Part shown: positions 8,651-22,651 of the stretch, piece by piece | Numbering within the stretch: the stretch's first letter is position 1 | Layout: each line of letters opens with the position of its first letter | Assembly (NCBI GenBank): GCA_003246265.1 | Contig: QKAU01000035.1 | Location: 1-45,757 of the forward strand | Reading direction: 5' to 3' | DNA: 45,757 nt | Origin: Kiritimatiellales bacterium | GTDB taxonomy: Bacteria; Verrucomicrobiota; Kiritimatiellia; Kiritimatiellales; Pontiellaceae | Translations under genes and position numbers: made by a program | Notes under the pieces: generated by a model | Seen by the model: the letters and a program-made list of their open reading frames with translations, nothing else | The model's database searches: none | What the model was told of the DNA's origin: nothing

Positions 8651-11617
8651 ATGAAACGGCTTCGAATGACTTCGTTCAGCATCAGGTTCCCCTGGATCAT
8701 CGTGGCGCTGGCCCTGGGCACCACCCTCTTCTTCGGCGCGCAATTCCCGAAGGTTCGGTTCGACAACGATCCCGAAAACATGCTCGCGCACAACGAGCCC
8801 ATCCGCGTCGTCCACAACGCCGTCAAGGAGCGCTTCAGCCTCTACGACTTCGTGATCGTGGGCATCGTCAACGAAGCGGATCCCGACGGCATCTTCAACG
8901 TGCAGACGCTCGGGCGGATCGACGCGCTGACCCGGGAACTGCTCAGCCTGCACTGCAACGCGGACGGCCTGCCCGAAGTGGTGCGCGCCGGCGCCCCCTT
9001 TGCCCCCGACCTGCGCCCGGCCAGCGCCTGGAAGCGCGCCCTGGCCAAGGTGTTCGGCAACGACGTGAACCGGCTCTTCGACGGGAAGGGCGCCTCGGCC
9101 ATCATCGGACCGGAGATCATCAGTCCCGGCGTGGTCGACAACATCAAGCAGGCGGACCACGGGCAGCTGGCGATCGAATACCTGATGGAGCAGCCGCCGG
9201 CAACGCGCGAGGAGGCCCTCGCGATCCGCGCGGATGCGATGAACAATCCGCTCTACAAGGGGACGCTGGTCGCGGAGGACGGCAAGGCCATCGCGCTCTA
9301 CATCCCGATCAAGGCCAAGACCTACTCCTACAACGTCGCCAACCTCGTGGAGAAGCTGACCAGCGATTGGCCCGCCGAGGACCAGGTCTTCATCACCGGC
9401 CAACCGGTGGCACAGGACACCTTCGGCGTGGAGATGCTCGTGCAGATGGCGACCTCTGCCCCGCTGGCGGGACTGGCGATCTTCCTGCTGCTCCTCCTCT
9501 TCTTCCGGCGCATTTCCCTCATCGTTGCGCCGATGCTCGTCGCCATCATCAGCGTGGTTTCCACCATGGGCCTGCTGATCGGCCTGGGCTACGACGTGCA
9601 CATCATGAGCTCGATGATCGCCATCTTCCTCATGCCGATCTCGGTCGCCGATTCGGTGCACATCCTCAGCGAGTTCTTCGACAGCTACCACAAGTTCCGC
9701 GACAAGGCCCAGACGATCCGGCATGTCATCGGCCACCTCTTCATGCCGATGCTCTACACCTCGCTGACCACGATAGCCGGCTTTGCCTCGCTCGCCACGA
9801 CGCCGATCCCGCCGGTGCGGGTGTTCGGCCTCCACGTCGCCTTCGGCGTGGCGCTTGCGTGGGTGCTGACGATGACGTTCGTCCCGGCCTACATCATGCT
9901 CTTCGTCCGCACCCGGGCGCTGGAGGGCGTATGCCGCGTCCAGGAGCAGGAGAGTTGCGAAACCAGGCCGTCGCGGCTCGATGGGCTGCTGCGCTGGCTC
10001 GGCAGGTTCTCCTACATGTACTGGAAGCTGATCGTTTCGGCCACCTTGCTGGTGGTGGCGGTGTCGCTCTACGGCATCGGCCGCATCCAGGTGAACGACA
10101 ACCCGGTGAAATGGTTTGCGCAGTCGCACCGGATCCGCGTCGCCGACCGCGTGCTCAACGACCATTTCGGCGGAACGTACACCGCCTACCTCACCCTCAG
10201 GCCCGCCCAGGCCGCCGCCCCGACCTGCGCCGAGAGGCTGGCGGCCATGCGCATGGCCGCCCCGAAGCGCTTCGGCGAAGCCCTGCCGCAGGCCACCGCG
10301 CGGTTCCTCGGCCTGCTCGACGAAGTCGAGCGCAAGCTCCATACGCTGGGCCGGGCCGACGAGGAGCGCTGCTTCACCGACCTCGTCGCCCAGGCCGAAG
10401 CCCTCGACCACGAGGCCTCCGGCGCATGGAACGCGCTGGGCGACGCCATCGTCTACCTCGATCCGGAAGGATTGACCTACGCCCGGCTGGAAACCGCCGT
10501 CGCCGAAGCCGGCGATGCGGCGGTGCGCAGCATCTTCGCCGGGCGGATGGCGGCGTTCCGCAACATGGAGGGGTCGGAGCTGCAGGAGAAGGCGCTCGGC
10601 ATCGTCGACGGCTATGCCTCCCTCTCCTTCGCCGACTTCCTCTACGACATGCGGGCGGAACTCGAGGCCCCGGCCTTCAAGCGGCCGGAAGTGCTCGCCT
10701 ACCTAGCCTCGCTGCAGGACTATCTGCATGGCGTGGACGTCATCGGCAAGACCAGTTCCGCCGTGGACGCGCTGAAGAAGGCCAACTACGAGTTGAACTA
10801 CGAAGAGGGCGCCCCCGCCGCCCGCAACGAGGCGTTCTACGCCATACCGCCGACCCCCTCGGCGGTGGCGCAGGTCTTCACCCAGCTGGAGGGCATGAAG
10901 AAGAAGGACAGCCTGTTCCACCTGGTGACCCGGAGCTACGACGAGGCCAATCTCTGGGTGCAGCTCAAGAGCGGCGACAATGTCGACATGCAGGAGGTGG
11001 TCGCCGACGTGCAGGCCTGGATGGAGGCCCATCCGGCCCCGCAGGACCTGAAGGCGGAGTGGGCCGGACTGACCTACCTCAACGTCGTCTGGCAGAAGAA
11101 GATGGTCGCGGGAATGTTCAGTTCCCTGCTCAGCTCGTTCGCCGTCGTGCTCGTCATGATGATGGTGCTCTTCCGCTCCCCGCTCTTCGGCATCCTGGCG
11201 ATGCTTCCGCTGAGCGTCACCATCCTCTTCATCTATGGGCTGATCGGCCTCGTGGGCAAGGATTACGACATGCCGGTGGCCGTCCTCTCCTCGCTGACGC
11301 TGGGGCTGAGCGTCGACTTCGCGATCCATTTCCTGGAGCGGGCGCGCGAGCTGGCGAAGAAGCACGGCAACTGGCGGGAGGCGATCGTCCACATGTTCAA
11401 GGAGCCCGCCATGGCCATCAGCCGCAACGCGATCATTATCTCGATCGGCTTCACGCCGCTGCTCTTTGCGCCGCTGGTGCCCTACAAGACGGTCGGTCTC
11501 TTCCTCGCCGCCATCATGGCCGTCTCGTGGATCGCCACCCTCTTCATCCTGGCCGCGCTGATCACCGGCCTGCAGAAATGGTTGTTCAAGAAAACGGACC
11601 CTGCCGATTCGCCCTGA
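8651..11617 (+). CDS. RND-superfamily MMPL-type transporter
   Basis: A 988-residue inner-membrane protein with the duplicated RND layout: TM1 (about 13-32), periplasmic domain 1 (about 35-265), five TMs (about 268-420), TM7 (about 455-478), a larger periplasmic domain 2 (about 480-815) and five TMs (about 820-970). The TM4-type core with VADSVHILSEF in the first half and LSVDFAIHFLERA in the second carries the Asp residues expected for proton coupling in MMPL/HpnN/Dispatched relatives. Family members export lipids or other hydrophobic molecules. Periplasmic domain 2 holds a long helical insertion (about 510-715). GAGGAGG lies 7 nt before the ATG at 8651. It heads an operon with a LolA-like protein, a barrel and a solute-binding lipoprotein. 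Confidence 0.92.
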   Translation: MKRLRMTSFSIRFPWIIVALALGTTLFFGAQFPKVRFDNDPENMLAHNEPIRVVHNAVKERFSLYDFVIVGIVNEADPDGIFNVQTLGRIDALTRELLSLHCNADGLPEVVRAGAPFAPDLRPASAWKRALAKVFGNDVNRLFDGKGASAIIGPEIISPGVVDNIKQADHGQLAIEYLMEQPPATREEALAIRADAMNNPLYKGTLVAEDGKAIALYIPIKAKTYSYNVANLVEKLTSDWPAEDQVFITGQPVAQDTFGVEMLVQMATSAPLAGLAIFLLLLLFFRRISLIVAPMLVAIISVVSTMGLLIGLGYDVHIMSSMIAIFLMPISVADSVHILSEFFDSYHKFRDKAQTIRHVIGHLFMPMLYTSLTTIAGFASLATTPIPPVRVFGLHVAFGVALAWVLTMTFVPAYIMLFVRTRALEGVCRVQEQESCETRPSRLDGLLRWLGRFSYMYWKLIVSATLLVVAVSLYGIGRIQVNDNPVKWFAQSHRIRVADRVLNDHFGGTYTAYLTLRPAQAAAPTCAERLAAMRMAAPKRFGEALPQATARFLGLLDEVERKLHTLGRADEERCFTDLVAQAEALDHEASGAWNALGDAIVYLDPEGLTYARLETAVAEAGDAAVRSIFAGRMAAFRNMEGSELQEKALGIVDGYASLSFADFLYDMRAELEAPAFKRPEVLAYLASLQDYLHGVDVIGKTSSAVDALKKANYELNYEEGAPAARNEAFYAIPPTPSAVAQVFTQLEGMKKKDSLFHLVTRSYDEANLWVQLKSGDNVDMQEVVADVQAWMEAHPAPQDLKAEWAGLTYLNVVWQKKMVAGMFSSLLSSFAVVLVMMMVLFRSPLFGILAMLPLSVTILFIYGLIGLVGKDYDMPVAVLSSLTLGLSVDFAIHFLERARELAKKHGNWREAIVHMFKEPAMAISRNAIIISIGFTPLLFAPLVPYKTVGLFLAAIMAVSWIATLFILAALITGLQKWLFKKTDPADSP

Positions 11618-11687
11618 TGCCCACCCGCAAACAGGCGGATACGTGCCCTTTGGCGGGGACCAGGGGTCAACATAAGGAGAAATGGAA

Positions 11688-12470
11688 ATGGAAAAGTGGA
11701 TTGCAGCATTGGCAGCCATCGCGGCCACTACCGTTGCTTGCGCCGAACCGTCCGTGGATGACATCGTCAACAAGGCGAACGAGGCGGCATACTACACCGG
11801 CGACGACGGGCGCGCCGAGGTCGAGATGACCATCACCGACGGCAAGGGGGGGACGCGCACCCGCAAGTTCACCATCCTGCGCAAGGACACCGAGGGCGGC
11901 AACCAGAAGTTCTACGTCTACTTCAAGGAGCCCGCCGACCTCTACAAGCAGGTCTTCCTCGTCTGGAAGGAGACGGCGGATGGCAAGGACGACAGCCGCT
12001 GGATGTGGCTGCCGGCGCTCAACCTCAAGCGCAGCATCGCCCCCGGCGACAAGCGCACCTCGTTTGTCGGCTCCGATTTCGTCTACGAGGACGTCTCCGG
12101 TCGCAACCTCAAGGAGGACGAACACGAGCTGGTCGAATCCACCGATACGCAGTACGTGGTCAAGAACACGCCTAAGAAGCCGGGCGATGTCGAGTTCTCG
12201 TACTACACCGTGCGCATCGACAAGGAGACCTTCCTGCCGCGCAAGGCGGAGTACTACGACAAGAACGGCAAACTCTACCGCATCGTCGAAGCCACCCGGG
12301 TCGAGACGATCCAGGGATTCCCGACCGTGACCGAATCGGTCGTCAAGGACCTCAACACCGGTGGCTCGACCGTCAACGCCTTCAGCAACGTCCAATACGA
12401 CATCGGGCTGGACGAGAACATCTTCACCGAGCGCTTCCTCCGCCGGCCGCCGCGGGAAGTCACGAAATAG
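11688..12470 (+). CDS. LolA-like outer membrane lipoprotein-sorting protein
   Basis: A 260-residue periplasmic protein with a signal peptide (residues 1-19, cleavage after ACA). The mature part resembles the LolA_like family annotated 'outer membrane lipoprotein-sorting protein': VDDIVNKANEAAYY at the start, a MTITDGKGGTRTR strand pair, a WMWLPALNLKRSIA stretch and an SFVGSDFVYEDV segment. These half-barrel proteins bind acyl chains, and many are encoded beside MMPL transporters, as here. It probably carries the exported lipid across the periplasm. Two in-frame ATGs lie 6 bp apart; AAGGAG is 2 nt from the first (11682) and 8 nt from the second (11688), so the second is preferred. The gene is 70 bp after the transporter. 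Confidence 0.85.
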   Translation: MEKWIAALAAIAATTVACAEPSVDDIVNKANEAAYYTGDDGRAEVEMTITDGKGGTRTRKFTILRKDTEGGNQKFYVYFKEPADLYKQVFLVWKETADGKDDSRWMWLPALNLKRSIAPGDKRTSFVGSDFVYEDVSGRNLKEDEHELVESTDTQYVVKNTPKKPGDVEFSYYTVRIDKETFLPRKAEYYDKNGKLYRIVEATRVETIQGFPTVTESVVKDLNTGGSTVNAFSNVQYDIGLDENIFTERFLRRPPREVTK

Positions 12471-12494
12471 TCCTTGGTCTCCAGGGGGAACGTC

Positions 12495-13796
12495 ATGAAA
12501 ACAGTACCTGGCAAAACAGCCCTTGTCCCAAAGCCCATGGTCCCGGGCCTGCTGGCCGCAGCGCTTGCCGCCATGCCCGCCGCCGCCCTCGACACCGAAC
12601 TGCATGGCTTCGTCGACGCCCGCGGAGGGATGCGTACGCAGAACGATCCCCACGAGGACGAACGGAGCCTGGCGGAAACCCGCCTCCAGCTCGATTCGCT
12701 CACCTATCTCGGACCCGCCACGTTCCAGGCCCGGGCCGACTTCGTGTACGACGATCTCGTATCCGACCACGGCAAGGTGGATCTGGAGAACGGCGACGGC
12801 TTCTTCGACCTGCGCGAACTCAACCTGCTCTTTTCCCCGACCGCCGGCAGCGACCTCAAGATCGGCCGCCAGATCCTCACCTGGGGCACGGGCGACCTCC
12901 TCTTCATCAACGACCTCTTCCCCAAGGACTGGAACTCCTTCCTGCTCGGACGCGACGAGGAGTACCTGAAGGCCCCCTCCGACGCCCTCTTCGCCAGCTT
13001 CTTCCCCGCCATCGGCAGTTTCGACCTGACCTACATGCCGCGCATGGATGCCGACCGCTACGTCGACGGTCGCCGCATCTCCTACTGGAACCCGGCCCAG
13101 CAGGCGCTCGCCGGTCAGAACGCGGTCATCGACGCGGAACGAAGGGACGAATGGTTCCAGGACCACGAGATCGCCGCGCGCTTCTATCGGCCCTTGCTCG
13201 GCTACGAGGGCGCCCTCTACGCCTACCACGGCTTCTGGAAGAGCCCGGCCGGCTTCGATCCGTCCGTCGGCAACGCCTACTTCCCCAACCTCAACGCCTA
13301 CGGCGCCAGCCTCCAGGGATCCCTCGGCAGCGGTATCGCCAATGCCGAGGCGGGCTACTACGATTCGCGCGAGGACCGCTCCGGCACCAACCCCTTCGTC
13401 CCCAACTCCGAAGCGCGCTTCATGGCGGGGTATGAACGCGAAGTGGCCAAGGACCTGACGGCCGGGGCGCAGTACTACCTCGAATGGATGATGGACCACG
13501 ACGCCTACCTCGCCGGCGTGCCGGACCGCGATACCGCGCGCGACGAGTTCCGCCATGTACTGACCCTCCGGCTCACCCGGATGCTCATGAACCAGAACCT
13601 CGTCCTCGGGCTCTTCACCTTCTATTCGCCCAGCGACAACGACGCCTATTTCCGGCCCAACGCCACCTACAAGCTCAACGACCACTGGCAGCTCTTCGCC
13701 AACGCCAACCTCTTCATCGGCGAACACGACTATACCTTCTTCGGCCAGTTCGAGGACAACAGCAACGTCAACCTAGGCGCGCGATACAGCTTCTAG
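12495..13796 (+). CDS. Outer-membrane beta-barrel protein, DUF1302-like
   Basis: A 433-residue protein with a signal peptide (about 1-32, ending AAA) and a beta-barrel that ends in YSF, a standard outer-membrane insertion signal. Early strands include LHGFVDARGGMR and the segment LKIGRQILTWGTGDLLFINDL, close to the GRQ-x-x-x-WG motif of DUF1302 and related barrels that accompany MMPL transporters and LolA-like proteins. It is probably the outer-membrane end of the lipid-export chain. GGGGG lies 6-10 nt before the ATG at 12495; an in-frame start at 12474 is less likely. It follows the LolA-like gene by 24 bp. Confidence 0.82.
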   Translation: MKTVPGKTALVPKPMVPGLLAAALAAMPAAALDTELHGFVDARGGMRTQNDPHEDERSLAETRLQLDSLTYLGPATFQARADFVYDDLVSDHGKVDLENGDGFFDLRELNLLFSPTAGSDLKIGRQILTWGTGDLLFINDLFPKDWNSFLLGRDEEYLKAPSDALFASFFPAIGSFDLTYMPRMDADRYVDGRRISYWNPAQQALAGQNAVIDAERRDEWFQDHEIAARFYRPLLGYEGALYAYHGFWKSPAGFDPSVGNAYFPNLNAYGASLQGSLGSGIANAEAGYYDSREDRSGTNPFVPNSEARFMAGYEREVAKDLTAGAQYYLEWMMDHDAYLAGVPDRDTARDEFRHVLTLRLTRMLMNQNLVLGLFTFYSPSDNDAYFRPNATYKLNDHWQLFANANLFIGEHDYTFFGQFEDNSNVNLGARYSF

Positions 13797-13853
13797 GGCT
13801 TGCTTCCCGCCCGCCCGGTTGGAATACTCCCCCATCAACCTGGAGGTTTAACG

Positions 13854-14612
13854 ATGAAGCGAACGGCATTCCTGTTGTCCCTTTCCGCCATGCTCTCGGG
13901 CTGCGTGACCACCACCCCCGAACCCGATCCCTCGATCCTGCGCGTCGGCGTGACACCCGACGCGCAGCCCGTCATCTACAAGCAGGGGGGACAGATCCTC
14001 GGCATCGAAGCCGACTTCGCCCGCAAGCTGGGCGCGGCGCTGGGCCGCCAGGTCATCTTCGTCGAAGTCCCGTGGGACAAGCAGCTCGACTACCTCGAGC
14101 AGAACAGGACCGACCTCGTCATGTCGGGCATGACGATCACGCAGGCGCGCAACATCCGGGTCAACTTCTCCACACCCTACCTCCAGTCGGGGCTGACCGG
14201 CCTCTTCCGCCGCAACAACTGCGATCCCTCCGGACTGCCCGGCAGCACCATCCTGAACCAGACCAAGCGGGTCGGCTTCCTCAAGAACACCACCGGCGAA
14301 CTCTTTTCCATGCAGCGCTTCCCCCGGGCCGAAAAGGTGGCGCTCTCCAGCGTCGATGCCGCGGTCGCAGCCCTGAAGTCGGGCAAGATCGACATGTTCG
14401 TGCACGACGCCCCGGTGGTCTGGTGGCTCTTCGCCCGCAACGAGGCCGACCTCGTCGCCTTCCCCGACGTGCTCAACGTCGAGCCGCTCGCCTGGGCCGT
14501 GGGCAAGCACAACATGGCGCTGCTCGACCAGGTGAACGCGCAGCTCGCGCAGTGGGACAAGGACGGCACCAGCGCCGCCATCGTAGGGAACTGGCTTCCG
14601 AGCTTCCACTAG
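13854..14612 (+). CDS. Family-3 solute-binding lipoprotein
   Basis: A 252-residue lipoprotein: the signal peptide ends in a lipobox LSGC (Cys16), followed by a Thr/Pro-rich linker. The domain that follows is bacterial solute-binding family 3 (ILRVGVTPDAQPVIYK, then GIEADFARKLGAALGRQV, the PWDKQLDYLEQNRTDLVMSG stretch and ITQARNIRVNFSTPYLQSG), as in amino-acid ABC receptors and MltF-like proteins. There is no ABC permease or ATPase here, so it may be an accessory ligand sensor for the MMPL system rather than an importer part. GGAGG lies 9 nt before the ATG. It is 57 bp after the barrel gene and is probably the last gene of the operon. Confidence 0.85.
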   Translation: MKRTAFLLSLSAMLSGCVTTTPEPDPSILRVGVTPDAQPVIYKQGGQILGIEADFARKLGAALGRQVIFVEVPWDKQLDYLEQNRTDLVMSGMTITQARNIRVNFSTPYLQSGLTGLFRRNNCDPSGLPGSTILNQTKRVGFLKNTTGELFSMQRFPRAEKVALSSVDAAVAALKSGKIDMFVHDAPVVWWLFARNEADLVAFPDVLNVEPLAWAVGKHNMALLDQVNAQLAQWDKDGTSAAIVGNWLPSFH

Positions 14613-14675
14613 GCCGCCCGCCCTCGGGGTCGGCGAGGATGGATCCGGATGTCCCTACAACGAAAGTTTTGCGGA

Positions 14676-15250
14676 ATGAGAAGATACGCCCTGATCCTCC
14701 GGCTCATCCCCCCTTTTCTCCGCTCCATCGGAAGAGACCGCCATAACTCCCGAACGGCTTGTTGAGGTGATGAAGAATGCGGCGGATCGCTACGCCGACG
14801 AACCTCGTGGCGGTTGGATCAAGACCGCATTAATCGTTCACAACGTAAACAGCCATCCAGTTTGCCGGGATGCCATGCGGGCCTACGTGGAGGGGGAGAT
14901 GCTGCGCGATGCCGACGGGTGGCCTCAGTCGGTGCCGCTCCAGTTCGTCTAGGATCCCCGCGAAGCCGCGGGGCGGATCCGCGGCGGCGAGGTGCTGCGC
15001 GCCGTTGGGCTGCACAACGCGGAACCGGCCCGGATGATGGTGAGGGACCAGTACATTGAGGTCGAGGAGACCGGCATCGTGGCCAGCAACCTTCTGGAGA
15101 TCCAGCTTCCCGCCGCCAGGCCGGAGGCGGGCGATCCGCGCACCTTCTGGCCGGAGAGCGAGCAACGGCAATGGGATGCCGCCAGGGCACGGGCCGCCGA
15201 GCAGGAGAAGCAGACCGGTCCGGGACGCCCGGGAGGCCGGCGACACCCTA
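14676..15250 (+). pseudogene. Decayed gene with a frameshift and in-frame amber stop
   Basis: From the ATG at 14676 a possible N-terminus (MRRYALIL) reads to about 14700; dropping one base there joins it to a protein-like frame (EETAITPERLVEVMKNAADR and on) that runs to a TAG at 14950-14952. The same frame continues beyond the stop with credible coding sequence (GLHNAEPARMMVRDQYIEVEE, then WPESEQRQWDAARARAAEQE) to about 15240. Thus one frameshift and one amber codon interrupt what looks like a single gene of about 190 residues. I do not recognise the family. Alternatives are a short intact 61-residue product from the GTG at 14767, or sequence error. The extreme 3' part overlaps the convergent DapA-like gene and its end is uncertain. 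Confidence 0.55.
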
Positions 15251-16075
15251 GGCCGGAATCGGCGGTCCGCCGCGCCCTGCCGACCGCCCCAGCGGGCAAC
15301 GGACCCTGGCCGGATAATCCTTCAATTTGCGGGCAAGGGCCTGCTTGAGCGCCGGCACGCCGCCCGCGCTGAAGGGCGCAGTGTAGGAGCGCACCTCCTG
15401 CTGGAGGATGTCGGCCTCCTCGGTGCGGGCGGAGGCCAGCATGGTTTCGAGCGCGGCGTAGAGCTCGGGCCGCACGTTCGCCGTGGCGCAGACGAAACCC
15501 GCCGCCCCCTGCTGCACCGGACCGAAGATGCTGGAGCTGCTACCGACGAAGTAGCGCGGCGTGTGCTCGATCAGCTCCAGGTTCTGCGCGGAATCCTTGA
15601 TCGCAAAATGGGGTACCGCCCGGAGGATCTCCGGCGTGATCGCGTTGCCGCAATGCCTGGGGAAGTTGTAGAGGATGAACGGCAGGGAGGTTTCCGCCGC
15701 CAGGGCGTTGAAATAGTCGATGATGCCTCCGGCATCCAGCCCGGCGGGGTAGATGGGCGGCAGGGCCGCTATGGCGTCCGCTCCCAGATCGGCCGCGGCG
15801 CGCAGCTCTTCCAGGTTCTGCGCCAACCCCAATCCGCCCAAATGGAGAACAATTGTACCATCGAAAAAACCGCGGGACCAGTCCAGAACCATCCTGCGCT
15901 CCTCTGGCAGCAGCGAATGGAATTCGCCCGTCGTCCCGTTCACCATGATCCGCCGGACGCCGTGCCCCGACAGGAAATCGAGGTGCAGGCCCAGCGCGTC
16001 GCGGTCGATGCGCCCATCGGGGCCGAACGGCACCAGGAGTGGAACGATCAGGCCCTTGAGTTCGGTTGATTGCAT
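15248..16075 (-). CDS. DapA/NanA-family lyase (dihydrodipicolinate synthase-like)
   Basis: A 275-residue TIM-barrel aldolase of the DHDPS/N-acetylneuraminate lyase family. The carboxylate-binding GTTGE is at 47-51, the catalytic Tyr is Y136 in FILYNFP and the Schiff-base Lys is K160 in AIKDS. The segment after the Tyr reads YNFPRHCG rather than the YNVPSRTG of true DapA, so the Arg that holds the aspartate-semialdehyde carboxylate is displaced; the substrate may be another 2-oxo acid (a sialic-acid or KDG-type aldol). The C-terminus is Arg/Gly/Pro-rich and looks non-catalytic. I use the ATG at 16075; a TTG at 16084 is possible. No lysine or sugar genes flank it, so its pathway is open. Confidence 0.85.
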   Translation of the reverse strand: MQSTELKGLIVPLLVPFGPDGRIDRDALGLHLDFLSGHGVRRIMVNGTTGEFHSLLPEERRMVLDWSRGFFDGTIVLHLGGLGLAQNLEELRAAADLGADAIAALPPIYPAGLDAGGIIDYFNALAAETSLPFILYNFPRHCGNAITPEILRAVPHFAIKDSAQNLELIEHTPRYFVGSSSSIFGPVQQGAAGFVCATANVRPELYAALETMLASARTEEADILQQEVRSYTAPFSAGGVPALKQALARKLKDYPARVRCPLGRSAGRGGPPIPA

Positions 16076-16176
16076 GGCGCGCAAGATAGCGCTTTGCCTC
16101 CGGGCATAGAATCCGAAACTCCGGCTTTTGCCCGCCCGGCATTCCGTGTAGACTTCCGCACCTCAAGGAGGTTTGC

Positions 16177-16461
16177 ATGATTGGCCACATCATCGCCGAA
16201 GAACGGTTCCTGCACCAGGGCGTGGACCACCACCTGTTCGTCTCCGCCATCGAAGGGGCGGAAAACGAGTTCCGCTTCGAGGTCCGCCGGATCCCGCCGG
16301 GCGGGACCGAGCCCTCGACCGTGTTCGAAAAGACCGTCGACTTCACGGCGCTGCTGGACCAATGCCCCAACACCACCCTCGACCAGTTGATCGCGGCCGA
16401 ACTGGCGGCCGCCCGGTGCGAGGTGAACAGCGAAGAGGAGATCCACGCCCACGACCCTTGA
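16177..16461 (+). CDS. Small hypothetical protein
   Basis: A 94-residue cytoplasmic protein with no signal or membrane segment. AAGGAGG lies 5 nt before the ATG, a strong ribosome-binding site that supports it as a real gene. The sequence is acidic and mixed alpha/beta, with [12 protein letters not shown] and a C-terminal helix [14 protein letters not shown], ending in EEIHAHDP. I recognise no family. It stands alone, divergent from the DapA-like gene and convergent with gltD. Confidence 0.7.
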   Translation: MIGHIIAEERFLHQGVDHHLFVSAIEGAENEFRFEVRRIPPGGTEPSTVFEKTVDFTALLDQCPNTTLDQLIAAELAAARCEVNSEEEIHAHDP

Positions 16462-16466
16462 GAAGG

Positions 16467-16561
16467 AGGTCTTGGGCTTTGGCCCATGGGCTTGAGGCGC
16501 CAATGGGAAACCCCGGCGTCCGTCGATGGAACATCCGGGGTTCTTTCCGTTCCCAAGACCT
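16467..16561. terminator. Nested inverted repeats between converging genes
   Basis: An outer 10-bp perfect pair AGGTCTTGGG (16467-16476) and CCCAAGACCT (16552-16561) encloses an inner 8-bp pair AACCCCGG (16509-16516) and CCGGGGTT (16535-16542), the latter followed by TTCTTT. It sits between the small plus-strand gene and the end of gltD, fitting a two-way terminator. Confidence 0.55.
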
Positions 16562-16573
16562 GGGGACCAGGGC

Positions 16574-18040
16574 CTATCTGCGCGGCAGGTCGTCCGGCCC
16601 CTTGGTGGGCAGGTCGGATTCGCCCATCAGATATTCGTCGACGCAGCGCGCGGCTTCGCGGCCTTCCGAAATGGCCCAGACGATCAGCGACTGGCCGCGG
16701 CGGCAGTCGCCGGCGGTAAAGACGTTCTCGACGCTGGTCTGGTAGTTCCGACCGGTCTTGATATTGCCGCGCGGGTCGAGTTCGACCCCCAGCGCCTTCA
16801 CCACGTTGTCGCGCTCGGGACCGACGAAGCCGAGGGCCAGCAGGACCAGGTCCGCCTTCCACTCCTTCATCGTCCCTTCGATCTCGTCCATGGTGGCGTT
16901 GCCCGTCTTGCGCTCGCGGTTGAACTCGACGTTGACGGTGCGGACGCCGGTGACGTGCTTGCCGTCGCCGAGGAACTCCTTGGTCAGCAGGGCGTAGGAG
17001 CGGGGATCCTCGGCCGCTTCGCGGTGCGAGGAACTGGTGCGCAGCTTCATCGGCCAGTAGGGCCACGGCTGGTGGGCCGGCCGCTCGCCGGGAGGCTGCG
17101 GGAAAAGCTCGAAGTTGACCACCGACCTGCATCCCTGGCGGATGGAGGTGCCGACGCAGTCGGAGCCCGTATCGCCGCCGCCGATCACGATCACGTGCTT
17201 GCCCTTGGCGGAAATTTTTCCTTCGACCTCGTCGCCCGCCACTTCCTTGTTCTGCTGCGGCAGGAACTCCATCGCGAAGTGGATGCCCTCCAGGTCGCGG
17301 CCCAGCACCGGCAGGTCGCGCCCGGTCGTGGAGCCGATGGCGAGGACCACGGCGTCGAACGCCTTCAGTTCGTCGGCCGGAACATCGGTGCCCACGGCGC
17401 AACGGGTCCTGAAGACCACCCCTTCGGCTTCCATGACGGCCAGGCGGCGGTCGATCACGCTCTTCTCGAGCTTGAAGTCGGGAATGCCGTAGCGCAGCAA
17501 GCCGCCGACGCGGTCGGCGCGCTCGAAGACGGTCACGCTGTGCCCGGCGCGGTTGAGCTGGTCGGCCGCGGCCAGTCCGGCCGGGCCGGAACCCACGACG
17601 GCCACCTTCTTCCCGGTGCGGACGGAGGGCGGCTCGGGCTTGACCCAGCCGCTCTTGTAGGCGTGCTCGACGATCATCTTCTCGATGTTCTCGATCGTCA
17701 CCGGCGGTTCGTTGATGCCCAGCACGCACGACTCCTCGCACGGGGCCGGGCAGACGCGGCCGGTGAATTCAGGGAAGTTGTTGGTGGCCGAAAGGACCTC
17801 GTAGGCCTTCTTCCAGAGCCCCTTGTAGGCGAGATCGTTGAATTCGGGGATGATGTTTCCGAGCGGGCAGCCGATGTGGCAGAAGGGGATGCCGCAATTC
17901 ATGCAGCGCGCCGCCTGCTCCTGCAGCTTCTTCTCGGAAAACGGCTCGTAGACTTCCTTGTAGTCGTGGATGCGCTCCTCCACCGGCCGTTCAACCGGGG
18001 TCTCGCGCTTGAATTCCTTGAATCCCGTAGGCTTGCCCAT
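16574..18040 (-). CDS. gltD: Glutamate synthase small (beta) subunit
   Basis: This 488-residue flavoprotein feeds NAD(P)H electrons to GltB for glutamate formation from glutamine and 2-oxoglutarate. The N-terminal domain has the two [4Fe-4S] Cys sets (C46, C49, C54, C58 and C97, C101, C105), followed by the FAD site [13 protein letters not shown] (149-161) and a second nucleotide site [10 protein letters not shown]. Length and motifs are those of normal GltD. The ATG at 18040 is 2 nt after the gltB stop, so the two are an operon. The product 2-oxoglutarate/glutamate node connects to the KOR/TCA operon further right. Confidence 0.96.
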   Translation of the reverse strand: MGKPTGFKEFKRETPVERPVEERIHDYKEVYEPFSEKKLQEQAARCMNCGIPFCHIGCPLGNIIPEFNDLAYKGLWKKAYEVLSATNNFPEFTGRVCPAPCEESCVLGINEPPVTIENIEKMIVEHAYKSGWVKPEPPSVRTGKKVAVVGSGPAGLAAADQLNRAGHSVTVFERADRVGGLLRYGIPDFKLEKSVIDRRLAVMEAEGVVFRTRCAVGTDVPADELKAFDAVVLAIGSTTGRDLPVLGRDLEGIHFAMEFLPQQNKEVAGDEVEGKISAKGKHVIVIGGGDTGSDCVGTSIRQGCRSVVNFELFPQPPGERPAHQPWPYWPMKLRTSSSHREAAEDPRSYALLTKEFLGDGKHVTGVRTVNVEFNRERKTGNATMDEIEGTMKEWKADLVLLALGFVGPERDNVVKALGVELDPRGNIKTGRNYQTSVENVFTAGDCRRGQSLIVWAISEGREAARCVDEYLMGESDLPTKGPDDLPRR

Positions 18041-18042
18041 TG

Positions 18043-22605
<4,563 letters not shown>

Positions 22606-22651
22606 AGAAAACCTCGTCTCTCTCGGGAAAATTAGCGGGGTAATTTGTACA

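Noticed and set aside
8627-13727. Long minus-strand open frames opposite the MMPL, LolA-like and barrel genes
   Set aside because: No ribosome-binding sites or recognisable domains; the plus strand carries clear families with signal peptides.
14950-14952. The amber codon as pyrrolysine or programmed read-through
   Set aside because: There is also a frameshift upstream, the two together favour decay, and no pyl gene is in the window.
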